A stretch of 64,000 bases of DNA from Cyanobium sp. ATX 6F1 (GTDB lineage: Bacteria > Cyanobacteriota > Cyanobacteriia > PCC-6307 > Cyanobiaceae), in NCBI RefSeq assembly GCF_024346315.1, contig NZ_JAGQCS010000004.1, positions 271,371 through 335,370 of the forward strand, given 5' to 3'. A program made the position numbers and the translations under genes. The notes beneath the pieces were generated by a model. The model worked only from the letters and a program-made list of their open reading frames with translations. It ran no database searches and was not told where the DNA came from. Below, piece by piece: positions 18,534-27,934 of this stretch; position 1 is the first letter of the stretch; each line of letters opens with the position of its first letter.

Positions 18534-18860
18534 CTACCCCCCCGCCTGCTTGGGCCGGAAGCCCTCCTGCTCCAGCAGTGCCAAGGCCGCGGCCAGCTGG
18601 TCGCCCTGGAGTTCAATTACCCCGTCTTTGAGCGTGCCGCCGCTGCCGGCGCGCGCCTTGAGGGCCTTGAGCAGGGCTTTGGCCTCCCCGTCGCCCAGGT
18701 CGAGGCCGGTGATCACGGTCACGGTCTTGCCCCCCTTGCCCGCCTTGGTGCGCTGCACGCGCACCCGTTGCTGGGCCCGGGGCAGGGGGTCCGTTCCCCC
18801 CTGCCCCGGCCGCTGCAGGCTCTCGGCCCGGCTGAATTCCTGCCAGCCTCCCTTGCCCAT
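18534..18860 (-). CDS. SUI1/eIF1-like translation factor (YciH family)
   Basis: A 108-residue protein with the SUI1 fold: RVRVQRTKAGKGGKTVTVITGL, then ALLKALKARAGSGGTLKDGVIELQGDQ, as in eIF1/YciH. The bacterial role is linked to start-codon fidelity. I chose the ATG at 18858-18860 because a GGGGA Shine-Dalgarno-like run precedes it; an upstream in-frame start would give 118 residues. The first codons and leader lie in a 56-bp segment that recurs, diverged, at 20241-20296. Confidence 0.92.
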   Translation of the reverse strand: MGKGGWQEFSRAESLQRPGQGGTDPLPRAQQRVRVQRTKAGKGGKTVTVITGLDLGDGEAKALLKALKARAGSGGTLKDGVIELQGDQLAAALALLEQEGFRPKQAGG

Positions 18861-18899
18861 GGCGAACGTCCCCGTTAGTTGAGCCATCACAGCGCAGCA
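18844..18899. repeat. Left copy of a diverged 56-bp direct repeat
   Basis: By eye this segment matches 20241-20296 in the same orientation at roughly five positions in six, with no gaps. It covers the first codons and leader of the SUI1 gene (minus strand). The two copies bracket the PIG-V-like gene, suggesting a duplication associated with insertion of that gene. Confidence 0.7.
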
Positions 18900-18901
18900 G
18901 G

Positions 18902-20155
18902 TCAGCCGATCCAGAGGCCATGGGCCAGCCGCAGGGCATAGAGCACCAGCTGCAGCGTTCCGAAGCCGAGCAGGAATCCCAGCCAGCGGGGATGCCGCTG
19001 GAGTTGGGCGCCGTAGAGCATCAGCAGGGGCGCCGTGGCGAAGACATGCCGCTCCAGGCTCATCGTGTTCTGTTTCATCAGGTAGAGGAGCAGGCTGGCG
19101 GCCGCGAAGCCCCAGAGCTCCAGAGGAAGCTCTCGGCGGCCCCGCAGAAGCAGCAGAACCGCACCCACCACCACCATCAGGTTGAGGGCGGACATGCCAC
19201 CCACCAGCCAGGCCCCCACAAACGCCACCAGGGAGAGCGCGAAGCCGGTCTTGGGGCGCCCATGGCGCAGCAGGAAGGCGATCCCCCCCAGTAGCACCGT
19301 GATCGTCATCAGGACCGGATGGAGGAGTTTCAGCGGGGCGGAGGGCCCTCCCTTCGTGGTTCCAAAGAACACCTTCGTCAGATCTTTTGCCCAGTAGGAG
19401 AGGCCGGAAATGTTGAGCCCCGGCTGGTTACCCCAGGCCTTCTGGGCATGGAGGAAGGCCAGGGGGTCACCGCGCAGGTGCAGGCCGATCCAGGCCACCG
19501 CCGCCAACCCCCCCAGGCCCGCCAGGGCCACCGCCAGGCCGGCGCCCAGGCGGCGCTGGCGGGCATAGGCGAGCAGGATCGGTACCACGATGGCCACGCC
19601 GTTCGGACGCGAGGCCGCGCAGAGTGCGGCGATCGGCGCCAACCGCACCGAAGGGATCGGATCCCTTCCCAGCCAGGTGAGCGAGAGGGTACTGAAGAGC
19701 AGGAAGAACGATTCCGTGTAGGGCAGGGAGAAGAAGATGCTGAGCGGATTCAGGCAGGTGAGCAGCACCGTGGCGCGGGCGGCCTCGGCTCCCAGCCAGC
19801 GTTCACTGAGACGGTGCAGCAGTGCCAGGGCTACCAGGAAGGCCCCGTTCGACAGCAGCAGAGCCACCACCAGCGGCGGCAGCGGCAGCAGATCGCTCAC
19901 CAGCCGGACCGCGGCCGGAAACGCTGGGAAAAAAGCCAGGTTGTTGTCTGCGTAACCCTCAAGGGCGATCCGCAGATAGTGGGCTCCGTCCCATGACGAG
20001 AGTCGTTCGGCGAGCTGGCCCGGTGCCGTGACCGTCACCGCGAGGGCGAGGGATCCGAAGAACAGCAGCCGGCTTCCCAGCCAACTGAACACCACCAGGG
20101 GCAAAAAGAAGGGTCTGGCGCCTGGATGTCCGGGACCGGGGGGATCAGGCGACAC
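18902..20155 (-). CDS. PIG-V-like (GT-C fold) mannosyltransferase
   Basis: A 417-residue polytopic membrane protein. It resembles bacterial members of the PIG-V / GT76 mannosyltransferase family: an early loop SSWDGAHYLRIALEGY containing the WD motif, then FFPAFPAAVRL, LNPLSIFFSLPYTESFFLLF and ASRPNG. Such enzymes use polyprenyl-phosphate sugars outside the membrane; the acceptor is unknown here. The GTG start at 20153-20155 lies inside a perfect inverted repeat, and the stop is next to a direct-repeat copy. No other glycan genes adjoin it, so it looks acquired. Confidence 0.8.
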   Translation of the reverse strand: MSPDPPGPGHPGARPFFLPLVVFSWLGSRLLFFGSLALAVTVTAPGQLAERLSSWDGAHYLRIALEGYADNNLAFFPAFPAAVRLVSDLLPLPPLVVALLLSNGAFLVALALLHRLSERWLGAEAARATVLLTCLNPLSIFFSLPYTESFFLLFSTLSLTWLGRDPIPSVRLAPIAALCAASRPNGVAIVVPILLAYARQRRLGAGLAVALAGLGGLAAVAWIGLHLRGDPLAFLHAQKAWGNQPGLNISGLSYWAKDLTKVFFGTTKGGPSAPLKLLHPVLMTITVLLGGIAFLLRHGRPKTGFALSLVAFVGAWLVGGMSALNLMVVVGAVLLLLRGRRELPLELWGFAAASLLLYLMKQNTMSLERHVFATAPLLMLYGAQLQRHPRWLGFLLGFGTLQLVLYALRLAHGLWIG

Positions 20156-20181
20156 GGGCTCAAGAGCGTGTCGCCTGATCC
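20142..20181. repeat. Perfect 15-bp inverted repeat at the start of the PIG-V-like gene
   Basis: Arms 20142-20156 (GGATCAGGCGACACG) and 20167-20181 (CGTGTCGCCTGATCC) are exact reverse complements separated by 10 nt. The left arm contains the GTG start codon of the PIG-V-like gene. No T-run follows. It could be an operator or translation-controlling hairpin, or the end of a mobile element; the sequence does not decide. Confidence 0.75.
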
Positions 20182-20240
20182 TGGCAGTGCCGGCAGGAGT
20201 TCCGGTTCAACGTCGCAGCAGTTGGCCGGTGCTGTCCTCT

Positions 20241-20296
20241 CAGCCGCCCTTGCCCATGGCGAAGGTCCCCGCTACTTCTGCAATCACTGCGCAGCA
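20241..20296. repeat. Right copy of the diverged 56-bp direct repeat
   Basis: This copy keeps the GGGGA ribosome-binding run and an ATG of the SUI1 gene on the minus strand, but the frame reads MGKGG then stop (TGA where SUI1 has TGG). It is therefore a remnant of the SUI1 5' end. It also overlaps the first codons of a plus-strand ORF. Confidence 0.7.
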
Positions 20297-20561
20297 ACAG
20301 TCTGTGGATCTCCCACCCGTGCAAGTCGAGATGGTGCGGGTGGCGCTGCCGGGCCGCCAGGAGCCACCCGCCTGCCGTCAGCCACCCTCCCCCGACCAGG
20401 AGGTGCTGATCGGCTCGCTGGCCGGGGTGCCGCTCTGCCAGGCCAAGCGCATCAAGGTGCCGATGCCGGCGGGTTGGCCCGTGACCCCACCGCCGCCGCT
20501 GCCGTCAGCGAAATCCGCCGCCAACAAGCGCCCAGCCAAGGCCCCCGCAAGCAGCCATTGA
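20256..20561 (+). CDS. Small hypothetical protein of the accessory block
   Basis: A 101-residue ORF from ATG 20256 to TGA 20561. The first residues come from the plus strand of the repeated SUI1-leader segment, so an internal ATG at 20331 may be the true start. The middle reads QEVLIGSLAGVPLCQAKRIK, followed by a proline-rich run and a Lys/Ala-rich tail (SAKSAANKRPAKAPASSH). Codons after residue 25 prefer G or C in third position like real genes here. I recognise no family. Confidence 0.4.
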   Translation: MAKVPATSAITAQQQSVDLPPVQVEMVRVALPGRQEPPACRQPPSPDQEVLIGSLAGVPLCQAKRIKVPMPAGWPVTPPPPLPSAKSAANKRPAKAPASSH

Positions 20562-20638
20562 ACTTGGCGGCTCCTGTTGCCGAGCGTCAGCTGAACTCCT
20601 CACCCTGGCTGATGCGCCCTGCTGCGGCCGTCATCGGC

Positions 20639-21409
20639 TCAGGTCCGGGCTGCCGGGGCCAGGCTTTCCCAGGGAAAACGTGGGAGGTGGTACAGAGCCT
20701 CCCGCTGGGCCTTGCTCCAGGTCTCGATCATCTCGGAGAGTTCAGGTGCATCGGCCTCGAACCTGAGTTGGTGCGAAATCGCCCGACTTCCCGCTGGAAT
20801 GACCACCAGCTCGAACGGTGGCCCCACGCTGAGATTGGAGCGCTGGGTGAGCACTTCTGAGATCAGGCAGAGCCGGGCGGCATCTTCGAGCGAAAGGTTG
20901 GTGTGGCCCACATTGTCGAGCGGGGGTTTGCCATATTTACTCTCTCCAATCTGAAGATAAGGCGTTTCGCGCGTCGCCATGATGGCGTTGCCCTCGGAGT
21001 AGATGAGAAACAGCCCATGGGACTCGCTGCCGATCTGCCCACCGAGGATAAAAGAAGCTCCGCCACTGGCTCCAGACCCGCGCAGGGCGGCTTCGTTCTC
21101 TTTCTGAACGGCCACATTCACGCGGCCGATATAGGCCGCCGCTTCGAAGAGATGGTCGCAATGACGCAAATCCTTGCCTGACCCTGCCTCCAGATCCGCG
21201 TCACGGTCCAGATCCCGGCGGATCCAGTTGATCACCGCCTGGGTGGTGGCCAGGCTTCCCGCCGCCAGCAGCACGAACAGCCGATCAGGACCTGGCTGGA
21301 ACACATGCATCTTGCTGTAGCTGGAGATGTAGTCCACCCCCGCATTGGTGCGGGAATCGGAGACCAACACCAGCCCCTGCTCCAGCCAATAACCGATGCA
21401 ATAGGTCAT
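20639..21409 (-). CDS. Anbu-type proteasome-like hydrolase (orphan)
   Basis: A 256-residue member of the Anbu (ancestral beta-subunit, proteasome/HslV-like) family. After removal of Met1, Thr1 would be the N-terminal nucleophile; Asp17 in VLVSDSRTNAGVDY and the Lys in SYSKMH match the proteasome catalytic positions. Later family segments are LLAAGSLATTQAVI, FILGGQIG and LYHLPRFPWE. Anbu genes usually lie with ATP-grasp, alpha-E and transglutaminase-like genes; none is nearby. Base composition looks less GC-rich than its neighbours, suggesting transfer. It is divergent from trpB. Confidence 0.88.
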   Translation of the reverse strand: MTYCIGYWLEQGLVLVSDSRTNAGVDYISSYSKMHVFQPGPDRLFVLLAAGSLATTQAVINWIRRDLDRDADLEAGSGKDLRHCDHLFEAAAYIGRVNVAVQKENEAALRGSGASGGASFILGGQIGSESHGLFLIYSEGNAIMATRETPYLQIGESKYGKPPLDNVGHTNLSLEDAARLCLISEVLTQRSNLSVGPPFELVVIPAGSRAISHQLRFEADAPELSEMIETWSKAQREALYHLPRFPWESLAPAART

Positions 21410-21490
21410 TGAGGCAAGTGAGCCTTGAACGATCGAGCGTAGTCAGGGAGCCTCACTTCCTAGTGTGATGGCCGCTGCTTCGACCTGCCC

Positions 21491-22744
<1,254 letters not shown>

Positions 22745-22753
22745 GGGATCGCT

Positions 22754-23794
22754 CTAGTTCAGCAATCGGCTGAGGCTGGTGGCCACCGTGCGTACGGCGG
22801 CCCGGGCGGTGGCATAGGCCATGCGCATCGGTCCGACGACGGCCACGTGGCCCCCGATCCCTTCGCCGGTGGCGTAGCTGGCCTGCACCACCGCGCAATG
22901 CTCCAGCGCCTTGTGGGGGTGCTCCGCCCCGATCCAGATGCCCCCCAGGGCGCTGATGCCTTCAGGTTGAAGCAGCTGCTGGGGCTGCTCCTCCACCAGT
23001 TGCAGCAGAGGCCGGAGGCTGGCCGTGCGGCTGAATTCCGGTTGGCCCATCAACCCCCCCAACCCCAGGGCCAGGGCACCCTCGCTCTCGCTGCCACGGG
23101 CCCGCCGGTGGCGCTCCAGGGCCTGACGAAGCAGCGTGCCGCTGCGCTCCAGCTGCGGGGGCAGGTTGTCCCAGTCGAGGCCGTCGCCCTGATGGTCCTG
23201 GCGGGCCTGGAGCTGGGTGGCGGCCCAGCGCTCCAGGGCCGGCACCTCGCTGGCGGTGCCCCCTGGCAGGCGCAGGTTGAGGCTGGTGGCAGTGGTGGAC
23301 CCTTCCACCAGCAGCACCAGCAGCCGCTCGCCGCTGGGCACAAGCCGCAGGGCCTGGAGGCTGGGCTGGCTCCGTTGGGGCCGGGTGATCAGGCTGAGCA
23401 GCCCGGTCATGTCCGCCAGCCGCCGGGCCAGGTGGAGCAGCAGGTCATCGAGCGCTGTCCACTGCAGGCTGAGGCTGGCCATCTCCCGCTCCAGCTGCAG
23501 GGCCGCGGCCCCTGGGGCGGGCAGCAGGCAGTCCACGTAGAGGCGGTAGCCCTGTTGGCTGGGCACCCGCCCCGCGGAGGTGTGGGGCTGGGTGAGCAGA
23601 CCCTTCTGCTCGAGCGCCCCCATGGCCGAGCGCACCGTGGCCGCGCTGGCGGTCAGGCCGAAACGCCGCACCAGGGTGTGGCTGCCCACCGGTTCCATGG
23701 TGTCCACGTAATGGCGCACGGTGGCCTGCAGCACCTCCTGTTGGCGGCGGGGTAGAGGAGGCAGGCCGGAGCTCAGCAGGGGGTCATGGTGCAC
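22754..23794 (-). CDS. hrcA: Heat-inducible transcription repressor HrcA
   Basis: Represses groE-type heat-shock operons by binding CIRCE elements. The 346-residue protein starts at GTG 23794 and has the winged-helix N-terminus: RRQQEVLQATVRHYVDTMEP, VGSHTLV, TASAATVRSAMGALEQKGLL and HTSAGRVPSQQGYRLYVD. The C-terminal part has the HrcA ending GHVAVVGPMRMAYATARAAV. I see no CIRCE inverted repeat in the window, so its targets lie elsewhere. It converges with trpB, 9 bp apart. Confidence 0.95.
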   Translation of the reverse strand: MHHDPLLSSGLPPLPRRQQEVLQATVRHYVDTMEPVGSHTLVRRFGLTASAATVRSAMGALEQKGLLTQPHTSAGRVPSQQGYRLYVDCLLPAPGAAALQLEREMASLSLQWTALDDLLLHLARRLADMTGLLSLITRPQRSQPSLQALRLVPSGERLLVLLVEGSTTATSLNLRLPGGTASEVPALERWAATQLQARQDHQGDGLDWDNLPPQLERSGTLLRQALERHRRARGSESEGALALGLGGLMGQPEFSRTASLRPLLQLVEEQPQQLLQPEGISALGGIWIGAEHPHKALEHCAVVQASYATGEGIGGHVAVVGPMRMAYATARAAVRTVATSLSRLLN

Positions 23795-23873
23795 CGGCCT
23801 GGATCGTAGGGGGAACTGACCAGGCAGGCGCTGCCTAATGACTGGCTGCTGGATGCTGGGGAGCCCTGGGCGC

Positions 23874-24218
23874 TCAGTAACGGGGAACCGTTGGATCCAC
23901 CTCCACGCTCCAGGCCTCGATGCCGCCCTGGAGGTTCCACACGTCGCTGAAGCCCTGGGTCTCGATCAGCCAGGAGGCGAACTGCCAGCTGCGCATGCCC
24001 GCATGGCAGAGCACCACCACGGGGCGGCTGCGATCCAGCAGGCTGTCGATCCGCTCCGTCCATTCCCTTGATGCGCTCAGGGCCAGGTGGATCACGGGAT
24101 GGCCCAGGGCGGCCAGCTCCAGTTCGGAGGCTTCGCGCACATCCACCAGTTGCAGGTCCTCCCCGCCGTTCAGGCGGTTGTTGAGATCGCTGGCGGAGAG
24201 GCTGAAGGGTTGGGGCAT
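23874..24218 (-). CDS. Rhodanese-like sulfurtransferase
   Basis: Single-domain rhodanese of 114 residues, from the ATG at 24216-24218. The fold shows DLQLVDVREASELELA, the active-site loop VVLCHAGMRSWQFASWL with the catalytic Cys, and NLQGGIEAWSVEVDP at the end. The partner and sulfur donor are unknown. It is next to hrcA on the same strand, separated by 79 bp. A frame extending upstream of 24218 exists but lacks homology-like features. Confidence 0.9.
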   Translation of the reverse strand: MPQPFSLSASDLNNRLNGGEDLQLVDVREASELELAALGHPVIHLALSASREWTERIDSLLDRSRPVVVLCHAGMRSWQFASWLIETQGFSDVWNLQGGIEAWSVEVDPTVPRY

Positions 24219-24439
24219 GGGGTGGGTTGTTCCGTGGCGGGGTGAAGGAAGGGCCGTTCGCCGGATGGGTGAGCTGTTCAAACGATCGCTCCTCAACAGC
24301 TGGGCCTGCCGAGCTGGGGAGCTGTCGAACCGATGGCGCTGAAACTTACCGAGTTCAAACGGAAGGGTGCGCGCTCAGAGGGAAGAGTGTCAAACAGAAC
24401 CTCGATGCACAAAGATGAGGCCACTGCTGTGGTCGCCGC

Positions 24440-26095
24440 GTGAAGCTCCGCCCCTTCCTTGCGGTTGTGCTGGCGGTGGCCTTGCTCCTGCTTTCGCTGG
24501 CGGCCGGGGGTTGGTGGTTGCTGTTGCGCCAGAGCCCCCTGGCGCTCCAGAACCACAGCCTGCGGGTGCCCCTGGCCTCCCGCTTCATTGCGCGCAACGC
24601 TCCGCTCAGCGTTCATCTCCAGATCAGCCCCGACCAGGCGGTGGCCTATGCCAGGGCGGTCGCTTCCCCCCGCCAGCGGCGCCAGGCCGCTGCCGCTGTG
24701 GAACGGCTGAGGGATGGGGCCTTCGCCGCCGCCGGCCTCGATTACCCCGGTGAGCTGGCCGGCTGGCTGGGCGGCGATCTCAGCCTCGCCCTGCTCGATG
24801 CCCCCACGGAGGGGGCTGCGCCCGGCTGGGTGCTGGCCTTGTCCAGCCGCGATCCCCAGGGGGCCCGCCGCTTTCTGCAGCGCTTCTGGCAGACCCGCAG
24901 CCTGGCCGGCACCGACCTGCAGATCAGCCGTTACCGCGGCATGGGTCTGATCAGCGGCCGCGGAGCCCTGTTGGGCCAGCGCCCCCAGCCCCTGGCCACT
25001 GCTCTGATCGACGACCAACTGGTGCTGATCGCCTCTGGGCGGATGGTGCTGGAGCAGGCCCTGGACGTTTCCCAGATCGACGCACTCAACCAGGCGGGCA
25101 GTTCGTCCTGGCGCGAGGCGATCGAGCGCCTGGGTCCCGGCATCGTTCTGGTGACGGCCCGTCCAGGAGCGCTGCCCCCCTGGCTGGGTCTGCCGGCCCC
25201 CCTGGCCTCCGTCTCCCCCCTGCAATCCCTGGTCGCCTCCCTGGCGCCCTCCGGCGCCGGACTGGTGCTGGAGGCGCGCCTGGAGGGTGCGGGCACCCTC
25301 GGAGTGGCCGCCAATGCCGCCGCCAATGCCGTCGCCGATGCCGCTGGCAGGCCGCTGCTGGCGGCCCTGCGGGGCAACCCCACCAGCCTGCTGCTTCTGG
25401 CTGATTCCGCTGCTCTGCTCAAGGGCGGCGAGGGCGAGCCCCCCAGCGGCGATGCCTTGCTGGGCACGGTGTTGGCGGAAGCGCTCGCCAACCTGGGGGG
25501 GCCCCTGCCGTCCCTGGTGGCCCAGCGCACCCCGGGGCCGCTGCTGGTGGCGGCCCAGCCGGGGGGCTGGTTGATCGGCACCGCCACGGAGCAGCCCCGG
25601 CCCGCCGATCTGCAGCCCGCCCTGGCCGCCGCCGGCTACCAGGAGGCCCCCCTGAGTGCCGACGGCCACGAGCTCACGGCCTGGACCCAGCTTCAGGCCC
25701 GGCCGATCAAGGGCGACCCCGACCAACTGCGCGCCAGCCTGGCCGGCGCCCGCAGCGTCGAGGCGGGGGTGGCCTGGTGGGGCGAGGGCCTGGCGGTGCT
25801 CCAGGACCAGTGGCAAGGCCATTCCCCCGCCCGCCAGCGCCTGGATCAGCTGGAGGCCCTGGCCAGTTCGGGTGCCCCGATCCAGTGGGCCCTCTCGCCG
25901 GTGCCGGCCCGGGCCCTGCTGGGCCGTTGGCAGCCCTGGCAGCTGCTGGGCGGTCTGGCTGGCGCCCCCCTGACCGATCGGGTCCAAGGGCTGGCCCTGA
26001 GCCTCCGGGGGAGCCCCGGCGCCGAGGCCCCAGGGGCCGCCAGCGATTCCAGCCCCGGCGCTCTGCTGCTGAGGGCCCGCTTGGAGCTGGGTTGA
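24440..26095 (+). CDS. DUF3352-domain protein
   Basis: A 551-residue protein from GTG 24440 with one N-terminal membrane anchor (LAVVLAVALLLLSLAAGGWW). The large extracytoplasmic part follows the cyanobacterial DUF3352 layout: SPDQAVAYARAVASPRQRR, a DYPGELAGWLGGDLSLALLD segment, DPQGARRFLQRFWQ and IDDQLVLIASGRMVLEQALD. Function unknown. The sixA-like gene follows after 3 bp, so the two may be one transcript. The upstream 221 bp hold no gene I can support. Confidence 0.85.
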   Translation: MKLRPFLAVVLAVALLLLSLAAGGWWLLLRQSPLALQNHSLRVPLASRFIARNAPLSVHLQISPDQAVAYARAVASPRQRRQAAAAVERLRDGAFAAAGLDYPGELAGWLGGDLSLALLDAPTEGAAPGWVLALSSRDPQGARRFLQRFWQTRSLAGTDLQISRYRGMGLISGRGALLGQRPQPLATALIDDQLVLIASGRMVLEQALDVSQIDALNQAGSSSWREAIERLGPGIVLVTARPGALPPWLGLPAPLASVSPLQSLVASLAPSGAGLVLEARLEGAGTLGVAANAAANAVADAAGRPLLAALRGNPTSLLLLADSAALLKGGEGEPPSGDALLGTVLAEALANLGGPLPSLVAQRTPGPLLVAAQPGGWLIGTATEQPRPADLQPALAAAGYQEAPLSADGHELTAWTQLQARPIKGDPDQLRASLAGARSVEAGVAWWGEGLAVLQDQWQGHSPARQRLDQLEALASSGAPIQWALSPVPARALLGRWQPWQLLGGLAGAPLTDRVQGLALSLRGSPGAEAPGAASDSSPGALLLRARLELG

Positions 26096-26098
26096 ACC

Positions 26099-26605
26099 AT
26101 GGGCGTCCGCCGCGAACTGCTGCTGTTGCGCCACGGCATCGCCCAGGAGCGGTCCCCGGCGCTGGAGGACGCCGCCCGTGCCCTCACCCCCCAGGGCCGC
26201 CGCCGCAGCGAACAGGTGCTGGAGCGGCTGGTGGCAATCGGCCTGCGCTGCGATCACCTGATCAGCAGCCCCCTGGTGCGGGCCCGTCAGACCGCCGAAC
26301 TGGCGCTGGCGGCGGGCCTGGCGGAGCGTCTGGAGATCAGCGCCGCCCTTGCCCCGGGGGGGCGCCCTGAACCGCTGCTGCGGGGCGGCTGGAGCCGCCT
26401 GGGGCTGGTGGGCCATGAACCCGACCTCAGCGCGTTGGCGACGGCGCTTTGCGGGGCGCCCGCCGGCAGCCTGCGGCTGCGCAAGGCGGGGGTGGTGCTG
26501 CTGGAGCTGGCGGATGCTGGTGACGCTGCTTCCAGCGAGGGTCCCTGGCCCCTTTCGGGGGCCACGCTCCAGTTGCTGCTCAGCCCCCGCAGCCTGGGGC
26601 TCTGA
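26099..26605 (+). CDS. sixA: SixA-type phosphohistidine phosphatase
   Basis: A 168-residue histidine-phosphatase-superfamily protein. The RHG motif is in ELLLLRHGIAQE, with TPQGRRRSEQV, the arginine region SSPLVRARQTAELA, and the second catalytic His in LGLVGHEPDLSALA. SixA removes phosphate from histidine residues such as those in phosphorelay or PTS proteins. It immediately follows the DUF3352 gene. Another small phosphatase specificity cannot be excluded from sequence. Confidence 0.88.
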   Translation: MGVRRELLLLRHGIAQERSPALEDAARALTPQGRRRSEQVLERLVAIGLRCDHLISSPLVRARQTAELALAAGLAERLEISAALAPGGRPEPLLRGGWSRLGLVGHEPDLSALATALCGAPAGSLRLRKAGVVLLELADAGDAASSEGPWPLSGATLQLLLSPRSLGL

Positions 26606-26708
26606 GGGCGCTGGAGGCTTCCGCCTGAGCCACCGCCGGTCGGTAGCGCTACTGCGGGCTTTGGGCGAGCGGTCCTAGGTTGCCGGCCTTCCCGTACCCC
26701 GCGCCGCG

Positions 26709-27896
26709 ATGGTGGTCGACGCTTCCCCTCAGCCCGCCATGGGCAACGGAGTGGTTTTCCGCCCCGGGCTCGAGGGTGTGCCCGCCACCCAATCGGCCAT
26801 CTGTGACATCGACGGCACCCAGGGCCTGCTCACCTACCGGGGCTACCCGCTTGAGGAGCTGGCGGCCCACAGCAGCTTCCTGGAAACCACCCACCTGCTG
26901 ATCTGGGGTGAGTTGCCCAACGCCGAGGAACTGCGGGCCTTCGAGCGGGAGGTTCAGATGCACCGCCGGGTGAGCTTCCGCATCCGGGACATGATGAAGA
27001 GCTTCCCCTCGGCGGGCCATCCAATGGATGCGCTCCAGGCCAGTGCCGCCTCCCTTGGGCTGTTCTATTCCCGCCGCGCCCTCGACAACCCCGAATACAT
27101 CTACGGGGCCGTGGTGCGGCTGATCGCCAAGATCCCAACGATGGTGGCGGCGTTCCAGCTGATCCGTAAGGGCCAGGATCCGATCCAGCCCCGAGACGAC
27201 CTGGCCTATGCCTCCAACTTCCTCTACATGCTCACCGAGCAGGAGCCCGATCCCCTGGCGGCTCGGATTTTCGATGCCTGTCTGATTCTCCACGCCGAGC
27301 ACAGCCTCAACGCCAGCACCTTCAGCGCCCGCGTCACCGCCAGCACCCTCACCGACCCCTACGCGGTGGTGGCTTCAGCCGTGGGCACCCTTGCCGGACC
27401 CCTGCACGGCGGCGCCAACGAAGACGTGCTGACGATGCTCGAGGAGATCGGCAGCGAAGACCAGGTGGAACCCTGGCTGGATCGGGCGATTGCCGGCAAG
27501 CAGAAGATCATGGGTTTCGGCCACCGCGAGTACAAGGTCAAGGACCCCCGCGCCGTGATCCTCCAGAAGCTGGCGGAGCAACTCTTCGACCAGTTCGGCC
27601 ACGACCCGCTCTACGACCTGGCCCGCAAGTTGGAGGAGGTGGCCGCCGAGCGGCTGGGCCCGAAGGGCATCTACCCCAACGTGGATTTTTATTCCGGCCT
27701 CGTCTACCGCAAGCTCGGCATCCCCGAAGACCTGTTCACCCCGATTTTTGCCATCGCCCGGGTGGCCGGTTGGCTCGCCCATTGGAAGGAGCAGCTGGGG
27801 GCCAACCGCATCTACCGGCCCACGCAGATCTACACCGGTTCCAGCCGCCGGGCCTGGGCACCCATCAATGCCCGCCCGGCAATCGCCCGCTCCTGA
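26709..27896 (+). CDS. gltA: Citrate synthase
   Basis: Condenses acetyl-CoA and oxaloacetate at the entry of the incomplete/branched TCA cycle. The 395-residue protein starts at ATG 26709. Active-site regions are present: GPLHGGANEDVL, MGFGHREYKVKDPRA and the aspartate in YPNVDFYSGLVY. ILHAEHSLNASTFSARV and the GSSRRAWAPI end are typical. It lies 38 bp before the ndhA-I-G-E operon, on the same strand. Confidence 0.97.
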   Translation: MVVDASPQPAMGNGVVFRPGLEGVPATQSAICDIDGTQGLLTYRGYPLEELAAHSSFLETTHLLIWGELPNAEELRAFEREVQMHRRVSFRIRDMMKSFPSAGHPMDALQASAASLGLFYSRRALDNPEYIYGAVVRLIAKIPTMVAAFQLIRKGQDPIQPRDDLAYASNFLYMLTEQEPDPLAARIFDACLILHAEHSLNASTFSARVTASTLTDPYAVVASAVGTLAGPLHGGANEDVLTMLEEIGSEDQVEPWLDRAIAGKQKIMGFGHREYKVKDPRAVILQKLAEQLFDQFGHDPLYDLARKLEEVAAERLGPKGIYPNVDFYSGLVYRKLGIPEDLFTPIFAIARVAGWLAHWKEQLGANRIYRPTQIYTGSSRRAWAPINARPAIARS

Positions 27897-27934
27897 CCGC
27901 CTGCGCCTAAGTTGCCCCTACCGCAGCTGCCCCC

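Noticed and set aside
24293..26416. A 707-codon minus-strand frame opposite the DUF3352 and sixA genes
   Set aside because: It is a Gly/Gln/Ala-rich antisense shadow; the plus-strand proteins have a membrane anchor and the SixA active site.
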